A stretch of DNA of 64,000 nt, taken from Aspidapion aeneum (Eukaryota > Arthropoda > Insecta > Coleoptera > Brentidae). The notes under the pieces were generated by a model. The model worked only from the letters and a program-made list of their open reading frames with translations. It made no database searches and was not told where the DNA came from. Of this stretch, positions 1-10,837 are shown one piece after another. The stretch's first letter is position 1; each line of letters opens with the position of its first letter. A program made the position numbers and the translations under genes. The stretch lies in NCBI GenBank assembly GCA_963576565.1, contig OY755045.1:43666409-43730408 (forward strand). Direction: 5' to 3'.

Positions 1-1794
1 GTAAAATGACAATGTCAATTCCACGCTTTTGTTTTGTAAATTTCACGACCTGCTGTTCGGTTATCAAATAATTAGTATGATATTATTTTTGTAACTTTTT
101 AACGTTTTTTACTTTATTTATAAATCTTTTAATTATCATTTCAAAACAGATAAACTAAAAATCGTTCAACTATGTAATTACGTTGGAAATTTCCAGGTTC
201 GGACTATAATTTTATTTTCAAATATTAAATAGTTTTTTTTAACCTTAAATCAAAAAAATATTAAAGTTTTATCATTTTAAGGTAATAATAGCATGGAACT
301 AATCAAAGTAGTAATAACAAAATTCCAGGTCCGTATTTAATTTTTTTATGATAAATACCATATCTAAAAAACTAAATAATATATTTAAATATTGTCATTA
401 TTTACAAGATACAAGGAATTAATTAAAATGCAATTTTTTCAAAAACTCCCTGTATTAGCGAAACCACGGGGTATAGCAAAAATCTGATTACACCATTTTT
501 TAGGGGTCCAAAAAAGACCACGGTAAGGTGCAATCAGAAAATCGATATCTTTAATAATAACCGAGTTTGCCATTTAATCCCATCGAAAATGGGACACGCT
601 GTACTTTAGCAGCTTTTTCTGTTTGTCTTAAAAATTAAATTTGCTAAGTAATAATTGGTTTCTCTTCTATTTCTTTGACTACCCCGGAGCAGTCTTGTAA
701 TTTTACTGAAGCTGCTGGGTTTCTTCTCTACATCCGATTAAATTGGTCCAATTTACTTAAGGGGCTTCTATTTTACAGACTTTTCGAAGACAGTTGTTTG
801 AATTTCTAGGGACTGCGTTGGCTTTTTCAATCATTAATTTGTTACAACAAGCAAGAAAGACTTATTGTACCGTATTAAACTATTTTTCTTAGTTTAACTT
901 AAAATTTTAAAAGTAAATATTCTGTGCCCGAATTAATTTGGTTACTTAGTAGGTATACTGCAAAATATTCTTAGCTGTACCTTTGAGGCTAATAAATGTT
1001 TTTATCTTGTTTGAATTTTAATTCAGGTGGTTCATTATAAAATACCGCGGGGTTAGTATTTAAATAACTATCAACATATCGCCTGCTTTCTTCCTGTCAA
1101 AAATTGGACTAATCGTTGACCAATTAAAATGTTTTTTTTTTAATGAAAGTTGACAGCAGCTGCTCCTTTATTTTGTACAAGAGTCAAGGTGAATTTGATA
1201 TTCAAGTTAAGTTAAAATAACTGAAAATAAAATAGAGAACATAAATATATCCAGTTTTTTGTCCTCCATTGAAGTTGCAGGAATTATATTATACTGCTAC
1301 AAAACAACCGATGCATTATCTTGGAAACTGTTCAGGTTCTTTTATTAAACGTAGTTTAGTATTTTAGTATTCATTACAAGAAAAATTTATCTAAATATAC
1401 ATAAAAAATAGTAAGATATTGTTGAAATATTTGCTTAAATTAATAATAATATATTTAATTTTACAACATCTACTAACATTAGCCACTTAGCGATTAAACA
1501 TCCAATTAACATTAATATTAACACACATTTTATCAATAATCGTAAAATTAATGGTTGTTAAAATTACTTTAACAACTTTATAAATTGGGTAACAAATAAG
1601 TATGTTTTTAGGAAGGACAAAACTTATAAAATTTTGCCGAAATGTTAATAGTAGTGTTAAAAATATTTCACTTAAATTTTTTGAAAATCCTAGATGCCGT
1701 TTTGAAAATATAGTCAAAAACCTCAATATTCCCATTACTATATAAATTACTCTGCCAAAAACCAGCTAATTCTAAACTTATAAATTAAAAAAAA
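1..1794. other. AT-rich noncoding stretch
   Basis: No gene, splice-bounded exon or repeat boundary could be recognised. Only short random open frames occur, including an 82-codon one on the minus strand with no recognisable motif. Confidence 0.5.
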
Positions 1795-1795
1795 T

Positions 1796-2293
1796 AAATG
1801 GATCCATGATGGATCTGATACGTTCCTCGCCCATTTGCACACTCCAAGTAAACTCCATGCTATATCAACCTTGAAAACAGTTTTTTGTAAATAAAAGCCG
1901 CCACGAAGTTTTTGGTCATATACAAATTTTTGAAAATAATGTGGGCTACTATATTCCTAAAACCGCATATTGATGCGACGCTCTGGTTAAAAGTTAGCAA
2001 TTTTAAAAAATTTTACTGTCAAAAAACTGTCATTAGCACTAAAGAATTTTAACCAAAATCTGATTAGCTCGTTAGAGTGCCGAGCCTGAAAATTTCATCA
2101 AAATCGGTTTATCGGTTTAGGAGCTATCGTGTTACGGACAGATATACATACACACACACATACACAGACATCACGACAATATTGCTAGGATAGGTCAAAA
2201 TACACCCAAATAACACATTTTCAGCGTTATCTGAAAAAAAAATTGTCGAAACTAATACCTTCTCTAGCCATTGTCGCGCGGGCTAGGAAGGTA
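1796..2293 (+). repeat. GGATCC-type interspersed repeat, copy 1
   Basis: The block opens with the partly palindromic ATGGATCCATGATGGATCT and closes with GGGCTAGGAAGGTAA. Near the start it carries a diverged form of CCTTCCTAGCCC (here GTTCCTCGCCC), the inverse of the closing motif, so the ends are subterminal inverted repeats. A short CA-rich run near 2150-2166 precedes a conserved GGTCAAAATACACC segment. The same layout recurs at 2295-3486 and 55422-55936, so this is a non-autonomous repeat family and not host coding sequence. The class is not certain; a Helitron-like or DNA-transposon origin is possible. Confidence 0.65.
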
Positions 2294-2294
2294 A

Positions 2295-3486
2295 TAAATG
2301 GATCTATGATGGATCTGATACCTTCCCAGCCCATCAGCACACTTCAAACAAACTCCACGCTATATAAGACCTTGTTAATATCTCAGAAACGGAAGCTCCC
2401 ACAATGTTTCTAGTAACACCATAAATTATTAAGAAAAACGTGTTCTACTTAATTCTAGAAACCGCATATTGATGCCATGTTCCGCTAAAGCATATTTTCA
2501 ATTTTTAAATTATTAACAAAACTGTCATTGACATTTATGGATTTTGACCGAAATCTAACACGAACTTTATAGTATTGTTACACTATTTTACTTCAAAATC
2601 TCATGAATATCGGTTTAGCGATTTAGGAGCTATCATGGGCCGGACAGACATACACACAGTGGCGGTTCTTTAATTATTAACTTCATCATAAAGTATCAAT
2701 AAACCCCAAACGAAATTCACCAAAGATTTGAATACTAACTAGAAATTTATACCCGGTATGTATGTGTTTTTATAGTAGTAGTAGGCCAGCTTGGGTCGCG
2801 CTTTAGTGGACTGATATTTTGTGTACCATAGATGTTATGTCGCATTCTAATTAGAAAATATCGGAAGAGAGGACGACATGTCCCTATAGAATTTTACAGT
2901 ACATAGAATTTGGGCCTTGCCGCCCGCACCCCTGTGATGCCACCCGCTTCAACGGTTCCGTTGGCTGTTAAATGACGTTAAGTGCACTTTAAATTAGTGC
3001 CCTGAGACAACTTGGCGCTATCGGTTTTGTTTTGATTTCGACGATTTCGTCGTTACGAGAATGCGGGAAGTTTCTAATTTTGAAAGCATTAACGTCCTAT
3101 ATTTAAAGACAATAAAAATTTCTTCTTTATCATTAGTGTCGCTCGTCCCTAGGTATGATACATTTATTATTTATTTATAATAATAGTAATAAACAACTAA
3201 TATCTAACTAAATAGCTTATTTTTTAATTATTTGCCCTAAATTATGATATATTGGGGCACTCAAAAAAAAAGTTTTGCCTGCGCCGTAATTTTTTTTTGG
3301 GTGGGTACCTCCAAAGATTTACACCACGCGCCGCCACTGCATGCATACAAACACACAGACAGACCCCACGACGATATTTCCAAGATTGGTCAAAATACAC
3401 CAAAATAACACATTTTCGGTGTTATCTCAAAAAAGGTTTTCTTCAAAAACAATATCTTCACTGGCCATTGCTGCGCGGAAGGTAAA
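2295..3486 (+). repeat. GGATCC-type repeat, copy 2, split by an insertion
   Basis: A second copy starts directly after copy 1 in the same orientation. Its first part runs to about 2656, and the matching 3' part (CA-rich run, GGTCAAAATACACC, terminal GGAAGGTAA) resumes near 3340. The intervening 683 bp are a separate hAT-type element. The tandem arrangement and the interruption give a relative order: repeat first, hAT insertion later. Confidence 0.6.
2657..3339. mobile_element. hAT-type nonautonomous element inside copy 2
   Basis: The ends are CAGTGGCGG and CCGCCACTG, inverted copies of each other and typical of many insect hAT-like MITEs. The flanking octamers CATACACA and CATGCATA agree at 6 of 8 positions, consistent with a decayed 8-bp target duplication. 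No transposase reading frame is visible inside. It is inserted in the GGATCC-type repeat. Confidence 0.6.
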
Positions 3487-3946
3487 AATTATGCAAAAAT
3501 GGGCTTAAAAATTATTATTGATGCAGGCTTTTAAAAATTCACTTTTTAAAAATAATGATGATAAATCAGGGGCGGCTCGTCCATAGGAGCGCTGGTGCGC
3601 GCGCACCCCCAGCAAAAATAAGAAAAAAAAAATAAAGACAAACCATTATTAAATAATTACTGTTGTTTTTTATTTATTTATTAATGATCCCGATCCCGCT
3701 AGTGGCATCTATCGGCCATTAACGGAAGTAATTAATATCGACTTGACGCATGCTGCCGTATACGGTGACCTTCGATCGCCTCGCCTCGCTTGAATCTGGA
3801 GGTGCGCGTGGATTCGGCGTTCCTCTTTAATCCAATTTTTGCCACGCAATTGGATCGGAAATGCTCGGGATATCGGCCGAGAAAAGGGAGGGGTGGTGCG
3901 CTAATTCAATATACACTTGCATTGTTTTTTTTTTATAGTTCTCAGC

Positions 3947-4770
3947 CATTGTTGCCACCTCTACCGATTTTACGGTAGATCTACCGATTTAGCCTTTTAC
4001 TTTACGATACAACGAATTACCATAGTTTTCTACCGATTTTTTTTCAAAATAAACTTGTTTTTTTTTATACGCCTCGTAATCGCGATTAAAAAAAACACCA
4101 TAAATAAAATATTCTTTTTGTGTAAGATCCTTTGTAGAATAAAAAATGAATTTCAAGCCATTGTTTTTAAAAGTGTATTTATGGCGTCATCTCTTGGATT
4201 TTGCGATATACTCAGCCGGCAGCCGCAAGCGGCATTAAAGATCACGCTATTATAAACCCTGAGGTTTTTTTTATAATATTATCTACCTAATAGGGACCTA
4301 TTGCAATAAAGCCAGGCACAAATTGTGCCGGGCACTATATTGACAGTTTCACATTATAAGAACAGCTGTCTTCTTTCAAAACAAGGCCATTGTGTATTAT
4401 AAGAGCCGGAATTAATAATGACGCTACAATTAATGGAAAATAAATAACTGGATTTCTAAAGTCGACTTATACTTACTGATGCCGATTTTGAAAGATATAA
4501 CAAACTGTTAATATAGTGCCCGGCACAATTTGTTCCTGGCTTTATTGCAATAGGTCCCTAGTATGTACCTAATTTTTTTATTTAATTCCTAATTTTGGTA
4601 TTTTGTCAGTAAAAACAAATCGTAGAAATACAATTTACCTACTAAATCAATCCAAACTATCGATAGTTCTCTAGCACTGCTTGCTGAGATGATTAAAAAA
4701 TCTACCGAAATCTAAAGATTTTTCTCGAAGCCTTCTACCGAAGACCTCAGGGTCGAGGGTGGCAACACTG
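3947..4770. mobile_element. hAT-like MITE with exact 8-bp target duplication
   Basis: The octamer TTCTCAGC stands on both sides (3939-3946 and 4771-4778). The element starts CATTGTTGCCACC and ends GGTGGCAACACTG, near-perfect terminal inverted repeats. Repeated CTACCGAT and CTACCGAA motifs occur subterminally. It has no coding frame of note and contains a second, younger insertion at 4291-4560. Confidence 0.8.
4291..4560. mobile_element. TA-flanked MITE (GGGACYTATTG family), copy 1
   Basis: The sequence between TA dinucleotides begins GGGACCTATTGCAATAAAG and ends with its inverse. The inverted arms run on through the GCCAGGCAC and GTGCCGGGCAC region for about 50 bp. TA flanks suggest a Tc1/mariner-type origin. 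Related copies lie at 21893-22165, 22166-22443 and 61480-61761. This copy sits inside the hAT-like MITE at 3947-4770. Confidence 0.75.
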
Positions 4771-4921
4771 TTCTCAGCTGATTACTGTTTATATAATCGT
4801 TATAGTATGCGTGTATTGGGCGTAATTAAAATTTATTTACGCAGTTTTTAAGTGAATTTTATGCTGTTTTCGGCTTCTTGTTGGTAATTTTTGGGTTAAT
4901 TATTATCTACAAGTGTCGAAT

Positions 4922-5378
4922 ATGTCTGAGGCAGTTATAAGTTCGGGTTCGGGTTATCCTGGAAGTAATTCAAGACTTAATTGTGTACAAAACATTATAG
5001 CTTTTCCTCCTTTAATTTAAATTAAAAAATTGAAATTAAAAGATTAGGAAGGCCGACTCCAGAACTGGAATTATCGCAAACTTGCTCCAAAAGAAAAGAA
5101 GGTAGGAATTTTAAAAGATACTTTAGAAAATATATTTACCAAAAAAACAACTGGATTTGTGAATGTGATGTTACAAACTCGTTATTTTGTTTTCCATGCT
5201 TATTACTTTTCAATGCAAGCATGGATAAAAGCTGGAGCCGCATAGGGGTAACTGACTTAAATCATCTACAGGCAAAAATTAAAAAGCCTGAATTTTTGAA
5301 TCAACATATACGAACATTAAAATATGAAATGGTATTTGAATCAAAAGCTAAGATAAAACGGTTTTGTACATTAAATTA
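4922..5378 (+). pseudogene. hAT transposase N-terminus, ZMYM1/TTF-finger type, broken
   Basis: An ATG at 4922 opens a serine/glycine-rich leader containing NCVQNII. Two TAA stops follow, after which the same frame continues to about 5378. That second part carries the zinc-finger signature WICECDVTNSLFCFPC followed by W-x-R-I-G-V-T-D-L-x-H-L, the usual start of ZMYM1-like hAT transposases (TTF-type finger). The DDE catalytic domain and dimerisation domain are absent, so the fragment cannot act as a transposase. The full-length family protein is usually several hundred residues. It is transposon-derived, not a host gene. Confidence 0.7.
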
Positions 5379-5434
5379 ATGTTATCCATCGTTGGCTAAA
5401 AACTAATATGTATGTAGGTATACTGTAGGTAATT

Positions 5435-5568
5435 TTAGCTCACACTACTATACGATAGTGTGAGCTTTGGTGATCCTAATTTTTTGGAGAAAAAAAAAGT
5501 TGCTCCGATTTCAAAAACTTTTATATATCTTTGCGTTTCAGATGATTTTAAAACTTTTTTGTTGCGCC

Positions 5569-5618
<50 letters not shown>

Positions 5619-6186
5619 ATGTCTGTCTGTCTGTCTGTAACGACCAACGCGCATAACTCAAAAACCGCTTGCTCGATTTTAATGAAATTTGGTACCTATG
5701 CTGGGTTTTGCGTCGAGATGGTCCCATTTAAAAATGAACAAAATCCACCAAACACAAGACAAATAAAAGGGTGGGGGAATATTTCAAAAATTGGAGTTTA
5801 TGTAAAAATATGGCGTGTGTCATATCAAACGAAAGGTAATTGAGTCTGGAGTTGAACAAAATACATTTTAGTTTATTTAAAAAAAGGGTGGGGGTAAATT
5901 TCAAAAATTAGAGTTTAAGTGGAAATATGGCGTGTGTGATATCCAACGAAAGGTAATTAAATCTGGAATTAAACAAAATACATTTTAGTTTAAAAAAAGG
6001 GTGGGGCTAAATTTTAAAAATATGAGTTTAAGTCAAAACGTGGCTTGTGTGGTATCAAACGAAAGGTACTTGAGTCTGCAATTGAATAAAATATGTTTTA
6101 GTTTTTAGTAATATTAGCTCACACGTTTACTATAACTATAGTACCTAGTGTGAGCTTAAGTGCCGATAAATTGGCAGAGTATTTTT
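5435..6186 (+). repeat. (GTCT)n hairpin-bounded repeat, copy 1
   Basis: The element starts with the hairpin AGCTCACAC...GTGTGAGCT and ends with a second hairpin using the same stem, then GGCAGAGTATTTTT. In order it holds an A-run leader, a GTCT tetranucleotide run (about 5570-5637), the conserved CGCATAACTCAAAAACCGCT segment, and three tandem units of about 110 bp around TATCAAACGAAAGG. A GTCT/GTCY microsatellite with subterminal inverted repeats is the layout of Helitron-like DINE-1/MINE elements, so that class is the likeliest, though unproven. Related copies lie at 17398-18114, 45337-46094 and 52350-53094. Confidence 0.7.
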
Positions 6187-6218
6187 TTGTGTAGGCATAT
6201 TTTTATTTATTGGAGACC

Positions 6219-6690
6219 TGTTATGTCCGCAGTAAGAAAGACGATAAATGCAATGGACTGTATATAATTTAATTAATGAAAGCGCGAACAAACATAAATA
6301 TATTGATATGAAATTACGAAATAATCAATCGTCCGTAGGTTAATTGTTGTGCCACACAACGGCAATCAGAAACAAAGGCACTCACCAGTTTGCAGCCAAT
6401 TTTATCCACTTCCAAGGGGCCCCTTTTTGGATCTAATGATGTCACCACGTAGCTGAAGGGCTGAAGTTTCTAGTTCTATGCTTCAGTATACCAAAATCGG
6501 GCACTTTCAGGTGTAGAAATTTGAAATAGTTGGAGAACAAAATTAACACGCCATTTCTCGAGGCGCTTGACAAAGGATCTCTCCGGTTGTTGGTGCGCAT
6601 GTCCAAATGCGCGAAATGCACTCTGCCCTTCATACAATTGTGTGGTTTTAAAAATATATAAACAACCGCGAAATTTAGCGGGAGCTAACA
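6219..6690 (-). repeat. 3' LTR of the BEL/Pao element
   Basis: This 472-bp repeat begins TGTTATGTCC and ends GGGAGCTAACA on the plus strand, giving TGTTA...TAACA ends. It matches 12582-13055 almost throughout. Over about 430 bp the visible differences are five single transitions, plus a cluster in the first 50 bp (U5 end). The purine-rich GGAGGGCAGTTA on the minus strand directly upstream (6691-6702) is the likely polypurine tract. Confidence 0.9.
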
Positions 6691-6924
6691 TAACTGCCCT
6701 CCAAAACACACAATTTTAGAATCTCAACCGGACAGATATAGATATAAGAAAAAGGATCGACCGATAAATATAAATGAATGAAAACAGATAAGTATCGTAA
6801 GTTTATTTAGAGATAACGAAATCCCGAAAAAGGCAAAACAAACAAACAAAAAATTCAAAAAAAAATAAAAATAAAGAAAAACCTATTGTAATCCCGGTAA
6901 TAGGTAGAAAAATTAAAATTACTT

Positions 6925-8619
6925 TTAATTTGGCAAGAGGCACAGTTTTACAACTGGCCGCTTATAAACACCGGTAACCGTTTGTACCGTCGCAACACGC
7001 ACCTGACCGTCCCCGCCGGGACGCAGTTCGATGACCCGACTGACCGGCCATTTCAAAGGTGATTGAATGTGATCACTTGTTATGATAACCAAATCATTTA
7101 ATTTGATATTTGGGGACGAATCAGCCCACTTGTGTCGCTGTTGTAGCGTATGCAAATACTCTATAGAATACCGTTTCCAAAAATCATTATGTAGTTTTTG
7201 GATTAGTTGCCATCTCGAGAGCCGATTTAGGGGAACCTCGGACAAATCTGACTCCGGAATTTCTGAGTTAAGGGGTTCAAGTGTCAAAAAATGCCCAGGG
7301 GTAAGCGGTTGAAGATCGTGTGGGTCTGAAGAGGCAGGAGATAAAGGGCGACTATTAAGTACGGCTTCTATGCGACAGGTAAGGGTGGACATCTCCATGA
7401 TAGACAACTTCTGGTCGCCGACAACTCGTACAAAGTGAGTTTTGAAACTTTTGACGCCAGCTTCTGCCAGGCCATTGAAATGTGGACTGAGAGGAGGTCC
7501 CAGATGCCAATGAATAGAAAGTCTGGTGGCAGCACTTCTTGCGTAATCCAGTAATTGGTTACGAAACCCTATAAAATTACTGCCTTGATCTGACCAGCAT
7601 TGCGTCACGCTTCCGCGTCTGGAAATGAATCGATGGAATGCACCTACGAACCCTTCGGTGGACAGTTCCATAGTTAATTCCAAATGCACGCAATGTGTGA
7701 CCGTACAGACAAACACACAGACATACGATTTGAAAGCTTTACAACCACGGTAACGATGAGGAATCACAAAGAAAGGTCCACAAAAGTCGATAACTACACT
7801 CGAAAAAGGTTTAAGTTGATTGATTCGATGAGCGGGAAGTGAACTCATTATGGGCGGTCTATAGGGTTTTGGGTTGATTCTAAAACATTGCAAGCACTTG
7901 GATATGGTTCTTTGAATTGCCCGTCTGGCAGATAATATCCAAAATTGCTGTAAAAGCAGATTATGTAATGGTTTAAACCCAGGATGAAGATATTGTCGAT
8001 GAGCGAACTCGATAAGAAGAGTAGTTAAACGATGGTCACTCGAAAGTAAGACGGGGTGTTTTGCAGAATAAGACAAAAGGTCAGATTTTTGTAATCTGCC
8101 ACCGACCCTAATGATATTATTTTCATCAAGAAAACGTGAAAGTTTTCGCAAAGGTTTCGGTATTGGTTTATCCTTAGATAACGCGGAAAAAAGCTCAGAA
8201 AAACAAGAACCTTGAACGCGTTTGATAAGAAGGTATAACGCACTTTGCATCTCACCGGTGGTAGGAAAAACAATATTCTCAAAAATAACTTTTTGGTCCG
8301 GCGGCTTAGTGAGTTTTTGATAGGAATAGTTTTGAAAAAGGTTAATTATTCGAAGGACATAACAAATGATACGTTGAATTTTTGATATAGATGAATATTT
8401 GATAAGAAGCTGATCCAAGAAGTTAACGTCAATTATCGCATTGCAACAGACTTTTGGCTTTTCCTCCAGATTAATATCTCCGAAATCAATCGGCATTTTT
8501 GATTGATGAAAATCGGGCCATTCATTTTCGGGAGACCACAAAAACGACGGTGCGTTCCATCCATCCATGTGACATGAGCTGTGAAGGGGTGGCCCCTCGT
8601 GACGCAATATCGGCTGCAT
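6925..8619 (-). pseudogene. BEL/Pao integrase region with DUF5641-like tail
   Basis: This 564-codon open frame is the 3' end of pol. It contains an HHCC-type zinc-binding region (H-R-Q-Y-L-H, then CLQC) and the integrase core, with the aspartates in VVIDFCGPF and CWSDQGSNF and the glutamate in HFNGLAEAGVKSF. A C-terminal domain around NRLSRWQLIQKLHNDFWKRY follows, a DUF5641 hallmark of BEL/Pao. In the family this enzyme inserts the cDNA into the genome. The frame itself is intact, but it begins directly after a stop that separates it from RNase H. A short conserved stretch (AADIASRG) near 8590-8610 lies in a different frame, indicating compensating indels there. Confidence 0.88.
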
Positions 8620-9237
8620 TTAAAGCAGAAGGAATGAGTTTGAGGGAATGATTTCTTGGATTCTACTGACTCGATTTCCAACAAAGGTTTGCCAGCGATA
8701 AGAAGGGGATGAAAGCCAATGCAATACGACTTGAGAATCGCAGAAAGTAACGATATTTGTAAAAGTTATTTTTCCTTCATAGCTAGATAAAACGAAGCCA
8801 ATTAATTCGCTTAAAAGAAATGCGCCTAGGAGTTCTAGCCTAGCCAAAGTCTGTGACTTTATAGGCGCGACCCTAGATTTTGCAGATATGAGAGAAACAG
8901 ATATATTGTTTTCCTCTTCTACACGAAAATATACGACGCCTGCGTAGCCTCGAATTGAAGCGTCACAGAAGCCGATGATTTGACAGGTATTGGTTTTTGA
9001 CAGTTTGATTTGTCGGGGTAATTGAAAATTGGAAAGAAGCGGGAATTTAGAACGAAGTTTGTTCAAAGAGTCGATGATAGAAGAATCTGGTTCTTCGTCC
9101 CAGCTCATTTTTGATATCCACAACTGTTGCAAAATAAATTTTGCTTGTAGCAACAAGGGACAAAGAAAACCTAAGGGATCGAAGATTGTTCCTATGATAG
9201 ATAAAATAGCACGTTTGGTTGGGGGTTTGTCCTTCAT
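8620..9237 (-). pseudogene. BEL/Pao RNase H region
   Basis: The 205-codon frame begins with the connection segment (AILSIIGTIFDPLGFLCPLL) typical of BEL/Pao between RT and RNase H. It continues with RNase H motifs: aspartate in IGFCDAS, glutamate in LARLELLGAFL and aspartate in TFCDSQVVLHWL. It is in the same frame as the RT segment but separated from it by an in-frame TAA at 9259-9261. Its own end at 8620 is a premature stop, probably reached through a small indel. In the family it degrades the RNA of the RNA-DNA hybrid. Confidence 0.85.
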
Positions 9238-9258
9238 TCGGCATTGATAAGAAAAAAT

Positions 9259-10830
9259 TTAGTTTTTTGGATGCCATTGAAGTCCTAAAACTTTGATAAA
9301 GTGGGGTTCCTCCTTGTCAAAAGAGAGAGGCATTTGACGATCGGATTCTGGCAATGTTGCCAATAACTCGGGACAATTGCTTGCCCATTTTTTAAGTTCA
9401 AATCCTCCCGACTTCAACAAATCATTGAGTTCCGTTTGAAGGGAAAGAGCTTCAGAAAGCGAAGGGCTAGTTCCCAAGATATCGTCGATATAGATTGACG
9501 TTTTTAGAACAGTACTCGCCATAGGAAAACGTTGCTTTTCTCTCTCTGCCAGCTCATTTAAGGTACGCATGGCTAGAAAATGTGAGCATGTCATGCCAAA
9601 AGTGACAGTAGAAAGTTCCCACACTGAAAGTGGGTCATGTGGAGAAAACCTCCACAATATCCTTTGATAAGGACGGTGATAAGGATTGATAAGGACTTGA
9701 CGAAACATCTGTTTGATATCAGCAATGTAGGCAATAGGATTAAGACGAAACGTAAGGAGTAAAGAAGCAATATCCTTTTGAAGTTTCGGTCCAGATAACA
9801 ATGTGTCATTGAGACTAATATTTTTTGGGGTGACTGCCGAACAATCCCAGACTACCCTTAATTTTGTACTTAAGCTTTCCGGCTTTAGTACGCAATGATG
9901 TGCTAAAAAACATGTTACGTCGACTTTTGGTTGACTAGATAAAACTAGGCTCATATGATTAGAATCGATATAGTCTTGCATGAAACTTGAATAGGCAGTG
10001 TACAGATCAGGAATTTTGAGTAATCTATTTTCTAGAAGTAAAAATTTACGATAAGCTTGCGGATAAGTATTTCCTAGGTCAGGGTTTATTTTATCTTTAA
10101 ACGGAAGATCTACCATGAATCTACCGCTCGGTTGCCGTACTACACTCGCAGTAAAGATTGATTCTGCTTGTTTTTCTTCCTTTGATAAGATTTGTTTTTT
10201 AGGCAAATGTTCGATTTCCCAAAACCTAGGGAGAATGACCTCTAAAGGAGGTGAATGACTCGTTAAAAAACAACTGGTTCGTTCCGTAAGACTACCTACT
10301 TCGTCAACCTTTCCCATGACGACCCAGCCAAAGATAGTTTCAAGGGCTGAAGGTTGCCCTATTTGTCCAAGAACCCTGCCCTCCTTGAATATCTGTGCGA
10401 ATAGCTCACAACCAATAACTAGGTCCACAGGTCTAGATTTGAAATAAGATGGGTCGGCAAGTTTAAGGTTTTCCAAGTGTTTCCACTGATTATCGTTTAA
10501 AGTGAATGTAGGCATATTGGAACATAATTGTGGAACAACAATTGCTTCGAAATTAAGTAAAGGAGTGACTTGTCCTTGTGGCTTAATGTGACATTGAACG
10601 AGCCCTTTGGAAGTAAAAGAAGACATCTGATTTAATCCGAATATTTCAGTGGTGTAACTTCGCCTAGGAAGATTAAGACGCTGAATACACTTTTCACTGA
10701 TGAATCCTGTCTGTGATCCAGAATCAAGCAATGCCCTTACAGGTTGAAAGTTTCCGCAACCGTCCATAATATCTATTATGACGGTGCATAAAAGAAAGGT
10801 ACCTGAAGGTCCTGAGGTATTTAATGACAC
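9259..10830 (-). pseudogene. BEL/Pao protease and reverse transcriptase
   Basis: The open frame starts with the aspartic protease: DSGSQTGF at about residues 36-43 is the A17-type active site. Reverse transcriptase follows, with LRVVWDCSA, the YIADIKQMFRQV aspartate region and the catalytic YIDD at residues 447-450. Y-x-DD with this context is characteristic of BEL/Pao. The frame is entered through a GTG, so its start is not a real initiation site; it continues gag in another frame. The frame change is explained by a tandem 10-bp duplication near 10839-10858. It ends at a premature TAA (9259-9261). Confidence 0.9.
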
Positions 10831-10837
10831 ATGAAGA

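Larger units (their letters stand above)
3567..5434 (+). mobile_element. Truncated hAT transposon (ZMYM1-like), host of nested elements
   Basis: The left terminus is CAGGGGCGGCTCGTCCATAG, a start seen in hAT elements whose transposase resembles vertebrate ZMYM1. About 1.35 kb downstream lies the beginning of such a transposase (4922-5378). No matching right terminus was found. The copy stops near the start of the (GTCT)n repeat at 5435, so it is 3'-truncated. The 5' noncoding part is interrupted by the element at 3947-4770. Linking the terminus to the coding remnant is inference from spacing and orientation. Confidence 0.55.

Noticed and set aside
2660..3500. Possible gene in the GC-richer part near 2900-3080
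   Set aside because: It lies inside a bounded hAT-type element and has no sustained reading frame.
3790..4255. Two overlapping open frames of 62 and 112 codons
   Set aside because: They run across the boundary of the MITE at 3947, so they are accidental.
5435..5843. Open frames over the GTCT run on both strands (70 and 127 codons), also at 17794-17985 and 52383-52626
   Set aside because: They are translations of a tetranucleotide microsatellite inside a repeated element and recur in every copy.
6442..6709. 63- and 77-codon frames, the first repeated at 12807-12998
   Set aside because: They lie in the LTRs and recur only because the LTRs are duplicated.
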